Part shown: positions 7,532-12,957 of the stretch, in pieces
Numbering within the stretch: position 1 is the stretch's first letter
How the letters are laid out: the number at the start of each line of letters is the position of its first letter
From: Mageeibacillus sp. UBA5747
GTDB lineage: Bacteria > Bacillota > Clostridia > Saccharofermentanales > UBA5734
Reading direction: 5' to 3'
DNA: 12,957 nt
Assembly: GCA_002419145.1 (NCBI GenBank)
Contig: DIFN01000064.1
Location: 1-12,957, forward strand
Program-made: the position numbers and the translations under genes
Notes under the pieces: model-generated
What the model saw: the letters and a program-made list of their open reading frames with translations, nothing else
What the model was told of the DNA's origin: nothing
Databases searched by the model: none

Positions 7532-8230
7532 CTAGCCCTGGCCGTAGTACGCGTTGCTGCCGTGCTTTCTCAGGTAGTGCTTGTCGAGCAGGTGCTGGTC
7601 GACGCGGCCGAGCTCGGGGCGCAGGATCAGGGCGTTGAGGCCCATCATCGAGCATTCCTCGAGCACGACGCCGTTGTGCACGGCATCGGCGGCGTTTTTG
7701 CCCCAGGCGAACGGGCCATGACTGGCGACGAGGACGCCGGGCACGGCAGCCGGGTTAAGACCACGCTGCTCAAAGGTTTCGATAATGACCTTGCCAGTAT
7801 TGAGCTCATAGTCTGCGGCGATTTCCGCCTCGCTCAAATGGCGGGTGCAGGGCACGTCACCGTAGAAATAGTCGGCGTGGGTCGTGCCAAAAGCCGGCAG
7901 GTCGAGGTAGGCCTGGGCCCAAGCCGTCGCCCAGCGGGAGTGGGTGTGGACAATACCGCCAATCTCCGGGTAGCGGCGATAGAGTTCCAGGTGGGTCGGC
8001 GTGTCGCTCGATGGTTTATAGGTGCCCTGGCGGACATTGCCATCGAGGTCCAGGACGACCATGTGGCGGGCTCCCATCTCTTCATAGGGCACGCCGCTCG
8101 GCTTGATCACGACCAGGCCAGACTCACGGTCGATGCCGCTGACATTGCCCCAGGTAAACGTCACCAGATTGTGGCGCGGCAAGTCCAGATTCGCCTTGAG
8201 GACGTCTTCAATCAATTGTTCCAGTTTCAT
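7532..8230 (-). CDS. araD: L-ribulose-5-phosphate 4-epimerase
   Basis: Converts L-ribulose 5-phosphate to D-xylulose 5-phosphate by retro-aldol cleavage and re-addition, the last step of bacterial L-arabinose breakdown; a cytoplasmic zinc enzyme. The 232-residue protein aligns almost without gaps to E. coli AraD numbering. Zinc ligands His95 and His97 (HTHSRWATAW) and His171 (ASHGPFAWG) are present, as are Asp76 (SSDTPTH), Asp120 (THADYF), Glu142 and Tyr229 (NAYYG). The frame is open upstream into the ribulokinase remnant, but the start at 8230 is chosen because GAGGGA lies about six bases before it and the length then matches the family. It follows the araB remnant by 31 bp and is probably co-transcribed from the araA side. 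It looks fully functional although its substrate-producing kinase next door is broken. Confidence 0.96.
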   Translation of the reverse strand: MKLEQLIEDVLKANLDLPRHNLVTFTWGNVSGIDRESGLVVIKPSGVPYEEMGARHMVVLDLDGNVRQGTYKPSSDTPTHLELYRRYPEIGGIVHTHSRWATAWAQAYLDLPAFGTTHADYFYGDVPCTRHLSEAEIAADYELNTGKVIIETFEQRGLNPAAVPGVLVASHGPFAWGKNAADAVHNGVVLEECSMMGLNALILRPELGRVDQHLLDKHYLRKHGSNAYYGQG

Positions 8231-8261
8231 GTTGATTCCCTCGATCCCGATTATTCTCGAT

Positions 8262-8551
8262 TTACTGCAGTGATTCCACCGCGGCCCGCTCGATGCGAAG
8301 CCCCTGTTGATAGCGTGCCATAAAGTCCCTGAATTCTGCAACCTCTTGAGGCTCTGGTTCCAGAGTCGAACCAGCCTGGCCGGCAAAACTCGCTGGCCGG
8401 TCCGGTAATCCTGTTGCGCCAGGTGCGGAACGCCACCAGTTGCTTGCCATTCTGATCAAGGCCAGATAGCCGTGCATCATGCCACTGCTGCCGATCGCGC
8501 AGTTGTGGTCTGGCCAGATGCAATTGCCTGGCGGATGTTTGCTAGATCCAT
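8262..8551 (-). pseudogene. araB: Remnant of an FGGY-family ribulokinase (araB) with large internal deletions
   Basis: The intact gene would phosphorylate L-ribulose and normally has about 530 codons; here only 290 bp remain. Island 1 (8551 to about 8507) has a strong GGGGAGGAAACCACC leader, then MDLANIRQAIASGQT, the usual N-terminus. Island 2 (about 8498-8389) reads AIGSSGMMHGYLA, then, after a one-base shift near 8458-8462, DQNGKQLVAFRTWRNRITG and PASE. Island 3 (8388-8262) reads FAGQAGSTLEPEP and then QEVAEFRDFMARYQQGLRIE and RAAVESLQ, the family C-terminus with a proper stop. The sugar-binding middle and ATP-binding domains are gone. From the native ATG translation stops after 24 codons. 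Conserved residues within the islands are hardly changed, which points to recent deletions rather than slow decay. An assembly collapse is an alternative explanation. Confidence 0.88.
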
Positions 8552-8574
8552 GGTGGTTTCCTCCCCTGTCTGGT

Positions 8575-8613
8575 AAAAAGAGAGCCCGGCTGCGTCTGGC
8601 AGGCCAGGTCTCT
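8575..8613 (-). terminator. Candidate intrinsic terminator between araA and the araB remnant
   Basis: On the minus strand AGAGACCTGGC (8613-8603) can pair with GCCGGGCTCT (8590-8581), with one mismatch and one G-U pair, and is followed by a run of five U (8579-8575). It lies about 40 bases past the araA stop. It could end the araA transcript or reduce expression of the distal genes. Confidence 0.5.
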
Positions 8614-8650
8614 GGTTTGTGCGGCGAAGCCGACCGGAGTCGCTGGATTA

Positions 8651-10129
8651 TTATTTCAGCTTCCAGATGATGTCGTTCCAGGTCAGTTCCTTGCGCAGTT
8701 CGTTGATGTTGGTGTGGGCGCCGATGTGGATGAATTCAATCTGCATGATCTCAGCCCAGTCGCGCATTTCCTCGACGGTCAGGCTGTAGGAGAGCACAGA
8801 GTGGTGAGCACCGCCGGCATACATCCAGGCTTCGGCTGATGTTTCGAGATCGGGCAGGGGTTTCCAGAGTACGGCGGCAACTGGTAGATTGGGCATGTCA
8901 TGGACTTGCTCCTGGCAGATGACGTCGTTGACGATCATGCGAAAACGGTCGCCCATGTCGATCAGGGACACCAGGATGGCCGGACCGGTCGCGGCTTTGA
9001 AGGTCAGACGGGCCGGGGGCTGGCGATCGCCGATACCGAGTGGCACGACCTTGATCTTGGCTTTTTCACTGGCCAGGGTCGGACAGACCTCGAGCATATG
9101 GGCACCCATGTTCATGCCATTGCCGGGTTCCATGTGGTAGGTGTAGTCTTCCATGAACGAGGTGCCGGCTGTCTGGTCGGCCGCCATCAGTTTCATGATC
9201 CGGACCATGGCGGCAGTTTTCCAGTCGCCTTCACCGGCAAAACCGTAGCCCTGGCGCATCAGGTCCTGGCTGGCGAGACCGGGCAGCTGTTTCAAGGACT
9301 GGAGGTCCTGAAAATTGGTGTGGAAGGCTCCGAACTGGCCGTTTTCGAGGAATTTTTTGATCGCGACTTCTTCCTGGGCCTGGTAGCGGACAGCGGCCAG
9401 GTCATCGGTGGCCAGGTCGTAAAGTTCGGTGTACTCGGCCATCTGGGCGTCGATCTCGGCCTGTGTGACCTGTTCGACTTGAGCGATGATGTCCTGGACG
9501 CCGTAATGGTCGACCTGCCAGCCGAACTGGATATGGGCTTCGACTTTGTCACCCTCAGTGACGGCAACTTCGCGCATGTTGTCGCTGATGCGCAGGACGC
9601 GCAGGCGGCGGCTTTCAAAGGCACCGACCGCAGCGCGCATCCACGAGGCCATGCGGGCACGGAATATGTGGTCTTCCCAATAGCCGGCGATCGCCTTCTG
9701 CGGGATGCGCATGCGAGTCAGGATGAAGCCATGCTCACGGTCGCCATGGGCCGACTGGTTGAGGTTCATGAAATCCATGTCGATCTGGCCCCAGGGGATG
9801 GCGCGGTTGAACTGGGTGTTGACGTGGAGGAGCGGCTTTTGCAACGCCTTGAGGCCGCGAATCCACATTTTCGACGGGGAAAAGGTGTGCATCCAAGTGA
9901 TGATGCCAGCACAATCTGCGTCCTGGTTGGCGGCCTGGATAACGTCGTAGATTTCGTTGGAATTGCGCACGACCGGTTTGAAAACGACGGTGCAGGGAAT
10001 GGCCGGGTCATCATTGAAGCCATCGACCATGATCTGGGCATGTTCGGCGACCTGGTCGAGGGTCTTTTTGCCGTACAGGTCCTGGCTGCCAACGACAAAC
10101 CAGAAGGCGTATTTTTTCAGGGTGCTCAT
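8651..10129 (-). CDS. araA: L-arabinose isomerase
   Basis: Converts L-arabinose to L-ribulose, the first step of bacterial arabinose catabolism; a Mn-dependent cytoplasmic isomerase. The 492-residue protein is the normal family length (about 500). It begins with the typical FWFVVGSQDLYG. The metal-site residues fall where expected: Glu300 (GYGFAGEGDWKTA), Glu327 (TSFMEDYTYH), His344 (MGAHMLEV) and His442 or His443 (GGAHHSVLS). The start has GGAGG eight bases upstream. A predicted promoter overlapped by an AraR-type operator lies in the 166-bp gap behind the araR gene, so it should be repressed by AraR and induced by arabinose. The araB remnant follows 99 bp downstream. Nothing suggests inactivation of araA itself. 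Confidence 0.97.
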   Translation of the reverse strand: MSTLKKYAFWFVVGSQDLYGKKTLDQVAEHAQIMVDGFNDDPAIPCTVVFKPVVRNSNEIYDVIQAANQDADCAGIITWMHTFSPSKMWIRGLKALQKPLLHVNTQFNRAIPWGQIDMDFMNLNQSAHGDREHGFILTRMRIPQKAIAGYWEDHIFRARMASWMRAAVGAFESRRLRVLRISDNMREVAVTEGDKVEAHIQFGWQVDHYGVQDIIAQVEQVTQAEIDAQMAEYTELYDLATDDLAAVRYQAQEEVAIKKFLENGQFGAFHTNFQDLQSLKQLPGLASQDLMRQGYGFAGEGDWKTAAMVRIMKLMAADQTAGTSFMEDYTYHMEPGNGMNMGAHMLEVCPTLASEKAKIKVVPLGIGDRQPPARLTFKAATGPAILVSLIDMGDRFRMIVNDVICQEQVHDMPNLPVAAVLWKPLPDLETSAEAWMYAGGAHHSVLSYSLTVEEMRDWAEIMQIEFIHIGAHTNINELRKELTWNDIIWKLK

Positions 10130-10242
10130 GGGAAAATCCTCCTAATTGGTATCCATATCTGAGTGGGAATCAAGGGCTATGGGGTCGGTTATGCAAAGTT
10201 AAACTGGAAGTTCAGGCGGAATGCAGGTCCCAGCTTGTCCTG

Positions 10243-10262
10243 TAACTTGATGGTACAAGTTA
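10243..10262. promoter_or_regulatory. Candidate AraR operator in front of araA
   Basis: TAACTTGATGGTACAAGTTA has perfect 7-base inverted arms (TAACTTG/CAAGTTA) around a 6-base centre. Its right half GTACAAGT is close to the half-site of the Bacillus AraR box (GTACAAAT, from memory). It covers the predicted -10 of the araA promoter. A related site lies at 11416-11435 upstream of araR. Confidence 0.72.
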
Positions 10263-10278
10263 GCCTGAAAAAATTCAA
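10250..10278 (-). promoter_or_regulatory. Predicted araA promoter
   Basis: On the minus strand TTGAAT (10278-10273) and TACCAT (10255-10250) are 17 bp apart, each four of six to consensus. The -10 is embedded in the AraR operator candidate, a logical arrangement for repression. The leader to the araA start would be about 115 nt. Confidence 0.5.
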
Positions 10279-10295
10279 GAGCTTGCTGTTCATTT

Positions 10296-11378
10296 TTAAA
10301 TGTTTTTGCAGGAATCGCGCACGACCAGTTCGGGGCGGTACAGGATCTGGGGGGTGGCGCTGCCATTGTCCAGCATGTCGATCATAAAGGCGGCAGCCCG
10401 GCGGCCCATCTCGATTTTCGGATGGACAACCGAGGTCAGTTTGATATCTGAAACGAGGGCTTTTTGCGAATCGTCGAAGCCGACCACGGAGAGATCGTGT
10501 GGTACAGCGAGGGCGCAATCGCGGGCGGCGGTGATCACCATGTTGGCGATCTGGTCGTTGTAGCAGAAGATCGCTGTGGGGCGGTTCGGTTGGCGCAACA
10601 GGGACTTGGCCAGCAGGTATGGTTGCAAGGTCTGGTTGGTTGTTTCATATTCAAGCACCAATGTCGGGTCCATGGCCGCCTCATACTGGCGCAAAGCTGT
10701 TTTGTAACCTTCGCGCCGCTTGATCCCCTGGATGTCATCCTTTTTGAAAATGCCGGCGATCCGCTTGTGACCGAGCTGGAGCAGGTATTCGGTGGCAATG
10801 AAGCCGCCGCGTTCGTCATCGAGCAGAACGCTGGCACCGGGCACATCGGGATAGGTGGCGTTGATAAAGACGATCTTAATGCCTTTTGTGCGCAGCTCTT
10901 CGAATAACGGCTGGTTGATGTTGGTCAAGGCGCTGCGGGTCGGTTCGATAATCAGACCGCAGACATCGTGGGCTATGATGTTTTTGAGCAGCTGGGTCTC
11001 CTTCTCCTTGTTGTTGTTGGTATTGGACAGGAGCATGGAATAACCCTCAGCGGACAGGACTTCCTCAATGCCAAATATGATATCGGGGAAAATGTAGTCC
11101 GAAATGTAGGTGGTCATCACCGCGACGATCCGCTTCTCATTGCGGTTCTTTGGCACGTATTTGCTGAACGTGCCGCGACCTTGTTCCTTGTAGATCAGGC
11201 CAAGACTGGTCAGTTCAGAAAAAGCCTGGCGGATTGTGTTGCGGCTAACATTGAACTGATCCATCAGGCTATGCTCCGATGGCAATTTCTCACCAAAGCC
11301 CACCACGCCCTGTGTCAGCAAATTCACCACATGCTGCTTAACCATCTCATACTTTGGTTCATCGGAATGCAACGTCAT
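10296..11378 (-). CDS. araR: AraR, arabinose-responsive repressor (GntR DNA-binding plus LacI-type sensor)
   Basis: Represses arabinose genes and releases DNA when L-arabinose binds. The first 70 residues form a GntR winged helix (KLPSEHSLMDQFNVSRNTIR at 31-50, then GLIYKEQGRGTF). The rest is a LacI/GalR-type sensor beginning near residue 82. Sections closely resemble B. subtilis AraR as I recall it, including TTYISDYIFPDI, EGYSMLLSNTNNN, GLIIEPTRSAL, FKKDDIQGIKRREG, CYNDQIAN and KLTSVVHPK. At 360 residues it matches AraR (362) and not ordinary GntR or LacI regulators. The start codon has only a weak Shine-Dalgarno, but the N-terminus aligns with AraR. The gene sits directly upstream of araA and carries a candidate AraR operator over its own promoter, implying autorepression. 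It is separated from mmsB by a strong terminator. Confidence 0.95.
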   Translation of the reverse strand: MTLHSDEPKYEMVKQHVVNLLTQGVVGFGEKLPSEHSLMDQFNVSRNTIRQAFSELTSLGLIYKEQGRGTFSKYVPKNRNEKRIVAVMTTYISDYIFPDIIFGIEEVLSAEGYSMLLSNTNNNKEKETQLLKNIIAHDVCGLIIEPTRSALTNINQPLFEELRTKGIKIVFINATYPDVPGASVLLDDERGGFIATEYLLQLGHKRIAGIFKKDDIQGIKRREGYKTALRQYEAAMDPTLVLEYETTNQTLQPYLLAKSLLRQPNRPTAIFCYNDQIANMVITAARDCALAVPHDLSVVGFDDSQKALVSDIKLTSVVHPKIEMGRRAAAFMIDMLDNGSATPQILYRPELVVRDSCKNI

Positions 11379-11415
11379 CTCGTGCTGACACCCAGCCCCG
11401 CCAGGTAATCCTTTC

Positions 11416-11435
11416 CAGCTTGATGAGACAAGTAT
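11416..11435. promoter_or_regulatory. Candidate AraR operator in front of araR
   Basis: CAGCTTGATGAGACAAGTAT matches the araA site at 14 of 20 positions in the same orientation, sharing the core CTTGATGnnACAAGT. It overlaps the araR -10 element. Finding the same motif at both expected places supports an AraR regulon here. Confidence 0.68.
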
Positions 11436-11439
11436 AGCA
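11431..11439 (-). promoter_or_regulatory. Predicted extended -10 promoter of araR
   Basis: The minus strand reads TGCTATACT, a TGn extension plus a five-of-six -10 hexamer. No -35 with proper spacing is visible, as is common for extended -10 promoters. The AraR operator candidate overlaps it. Confidence 0.5.
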
Positions 11440-11476
11440 AAGTTTGCCGAATTTGGGACGCCGTCCCTTTTTGGGC

Positions 11477-11519
11477 AAAAAGCTGGGCAGGGCCTGTTTT
11501 CAGGCTCTGCCCAGCTTTT
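11477..11519 (-). terminator. Intrinsic terminator after mmsB
   Basis: Two 19-base arms (11478-11496 and 11501-11519) are complementary except at one position and enclose a 4-base loop. On the minus strand the stem ends in a UUUUU run (11481-11477). It lies just past the mmsB stop and insulates the transporter operon from araR; A and T runs on both arms would allow some activity on the plus strand too. Confidence 0.9.
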
Positions 11520-11524
11520 GGGGC

Positions 11525-12688
11525 TTAGTCGCTCTGTTGTTTGGTGATGACGTCGAAGGCAACGGCGCCAAGGAGGACGAGGCCTTTGATGGCTTGCTGC
11601 CAGTCGATGCCGATGCCGAGGATGGACATGCCGTTGTTGATGACGCCCATTACAAGGGCGCCGATGATGGCACCCATGACGGTGCCGACACCGCCGGAGG
11701 CTGAGGCGCCGCCGATGAAACAGGCGGCGATGGCGTCGAGCTCGAAGCCATTGCCGGCTTTCGGGGTGGCGGCATTGAGGCGAGCCGAGAAGACGATGCC
11801 GGCGATCGCGGCCATGAAGCCCATGTTGACGAAGACGAGAAACATCATCCAGCGGGTCTTGATGCCGGACAGGCGGGCAGCTTTTTCATTGCCGCCCAGG
11901 GCATAGACGCGCCGGCCGAGAACGGTGCGCTCGGCGATGAAATTATAGACAACAAAGAGGATACCGATCAGGATCAGGACGTTGGGCACACCCTTGTAGG
12001 CGGATAGCGAGTAACCGACAAAGCCGATCAGCAGGGCGGCGATGACGATCTGGGCGATGTCGAAGGCCCAGCCGGTCTGCTTGATGTCGTATTTCTTGAG
12101 CTGAGCCCTTTTCCGGATGATGCCGAAAGCGACCCATACGATCAACACAGCCGTTACGACCAAGGTCAGGATATTGAGGCCAGTACCTCCGAAAAGATCA
12201 GGGATGTAGCCATTGGAGATGTTTTCGTAAAGTTTCGGGAACGGAGCCATGGTCCGACCGTTGAGGATTACCATGGTCAGGCCGCGGAACAGCAACATGC
12301 CAGCCAGAGTGACGATGAACGGAGGAATGCGGACATAGGCAATAAACACGCCGTGGAACATCCCGATCAGGACACCCGCTACGAGCACGGTCAAAATGGT
12401 TGGAATGGCGCTGATTTTCAGCTGGACGGTCATGTAGCCGGCGATGGCGCCGATGATGGCAACGATCGAGCCAACAGACAAATCGACATAGCCGGTGATG
12501 ATGACAAACATCATGCCCATGGACAGGACCAGGACATAGGAGTTTTGCAGGATCAGATTGGTGACGTTCTGCGGCTGCAGGAGAACACCTTTAGTCATGA
12601 TCTGGAAAAAGACGATAATCACAAACAGGGCCACAAACATGGCGTACTGTTTCAGGTTTTGCTTGATCAGCTTCTGGATTTGTTCCAT
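11525..12688 (-). CDS. mmsB: Sugar ABC transporter permease, multiple-monosaccharide type (MmsB/GguB)
   Basis: Membrane-spanning subunit of an aldose importer related to ChvE-MmsAB, xylose XylFGH and galactose MglABC systems. The 387-residue protein has a short cytoplasmic N-terminus and about ten hydrophobic segments. Diagnostic stretches are ITGYVDLSVGSIVA (64-77), IPPFIVTLAGMLLFRGL, VLGRRVYALGGNEKAARLSG (the coupling-loop region contacting the ATPase) and NAATPKAGNGFELDAIAACF followed by IGGASASGGVGTV. The length and the long cytoplasmic insert around RKRAQLKKYDIKQ favour the MmsB/GguB/XylH subgroup over RbsC-type permeases of about 320 residues. Its ATG overlaps the mmsA stop by one base (TAATG), with GGGAGGG upstream, so the two are translationally coupled. 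A terminator closes the operon. The substrate is probably arabinose, galactose or xylose, judged from the ara genes next door. Confidence 0.9.
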   Translation of the reverse strand: MEQIQKLIKQNLKQYAMFVALFVIIVFFQIMTKGVLLQPQNVTNLILQNSYVLVLSMGMMFVIITGYVDLSVGSIVAIIGAIAGYMTVQLKISAIPTILTVLVAGVLIGMFHGVFIAYVRIPPFIVTLAGMLLFRGLTMVILNGRTMAPFPKLYENISNGYIPDLFGGTGLNILTLVVTAVLIVWVAFGIIRKRAQLKKYDIKQTGWAFDIAQIVIAALLIGFVGYSLSAYKGVPNVLILIGILFVVYNFIAERTVLGRRVYALGGNEKAARLSGIKTRWMMFLVFVNMGFMAAIAGIVFSARLNAATPKAGNGFELDAIAACFIGGASASGGVGTVMGAIIGALVMGVINNGMSILGIGIDWQQAIKGLVLLGAVAFDVITKQQSD

Positions 12689-12957
12689 TAGCTTGCCCTC
12701 CCGCGACTGCTCAAAATTGCTTTCATTATGATTTCCTGTGAGGCTTCCTCAGCTTTCAATTCGGCACATATGCGGCCTTCGTCCATGACATAGATCCGGT
12801 CGCACATGCCGAGAATTTCCGGCATTTCGGATGAAATGAAAATGACGGCCTTGCCGGCGGCGGCTAACTCATTGATGATACCATAGATCTCGTATTTGGC
12901 TCCGACGTCGATCCCTCGAGTGGGCTCGTCGAGAATCAGGACGTCCGGCTGGGAAAA
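12688..12957 (-). CDS. mmsA: Sugar ABC transporter ATP-binding protein, C-terminal part (window edge)
   Basis: This is the last 89 codons of the ATPase that powers the MmsB permease; the rest lies beyond the window. The fragment starts in the second nucleotide-binding domain just before Walker B (VLILDEPTRGIDVGAKYEIY). It continues through INELAAAGKAVIFISSEMPE, where the usual switch His position is Ser-Glu, as is typical for the second domain of MglA/XylG/MmsA-type ATPases. It then reads GMCDRIYVMDEGRI and ends ILSSRGRAS. The stop TAA overlaps the mmsB start by one base. MmsA, GguA, XylG and AraG are all compatible with so short a piece; mmsA is chosen because the permease looks like MmsB. 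Confidence 0.88.
   Translation of the reverse strand, partial: FSQPDVLILDEPTRGIDVGAKYEIYGIINELAAAGKAVIFISSEMPEILGMCDRIYVMDEGRICAELKAEEASQEIIMKAILSSRGRAS

Noticed and set aside
7325..8323. 332-codon open frame on the plus strand across the nucleotidyltransferase remnant and araD
   Set aside because: It crosses an intact araD and a pseudogene on the opposite strand; no family resemblance was seen.
8900..10162. Long open frame (420 codons) on the plus strand opposite araA
   Set aside because: It lies entirely antisense to a well-conserved araA, has no plausible ribosome-binding site or recognisable family, and is explained by the GC-rich third codon positions of araA.

Overview
The window looks like a chromosomal segment of an anaerobic or facultative Bacillota (Firmicutes) bacterium. 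The reasons are strong purine-rich Shine-Dalgarno sites, an AraR repressor of the Bacillus type (GntR DNA-binding domain fused to a LacI-type sensor), AT-rich control regions between moderately GC-rich genes, and multiple-monosaccharide (Mms) ABC transporter genes. The exact family cannot be read from the sequence alone.

Layout. (1) 64-1113, minus: a LacI-family repressor. It is divergent from 1424-2377, plus, an AEC-family (auxin efflux carrier / malate permease type) transporter. The 310-base gap between them holds two near-identical copies of a palindromic operator (core AGTAAATTTACT), one in front of each gene. (2) 2527-6000, plus: a 1157-residue protein recognised as pyrophosphate-dependent phosphoenolpyruvate carboxykinase (PPi-PEPCK), followed by a perfect 15-bp-stem terminator that also serves the convergent gene. 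(3) 6084-11378, minus: an L-arabinose block read in the order araR, araA, araB remnant, araD, a nucleotidyltransferase remnant, galM. (4) 11525-12957, minus: mmsB (sugar ABC permease) and the C-terminal end of mmsA (ATPase), closed by a strong terminator at 11477-11519.

How the genes fit together. MmsAB would import an aldose such as arabinose or galactose. GalM interconverts anomers, AraA makes L-ribulose, a ribulokinase should phosphorylate it, and AraD makes D-xylulose 5-phosphate for the pentose phosphate or phosphoketolase route. AraR has a candidate operator on the -10 region of both its own promoter and the araA promoter; the two sites share the core CTTGATGnnACAAG. On the other side, PPi-PEPCK links PEP and oxaloacetate, and the neighbouring AEC carrier could move a related organic acid.

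Main surprises. The ribulokinase gene between araA and araD is reduced to about 290 bp: three conserved islands are joined by deletions and a frameshift, while its ribosome-binding site and C-terminus still look fresh. A second wreck, an MNT-type nucleotidyltransferase with frameshifts and an exact in-frame 18-bp tandem duplication, lies between araD and galM. The arabinose pathway is therefore not complete from this window alone. I found no CRISPR array, insertion sequence, tRNA, rRNA or clearly novel defence system.
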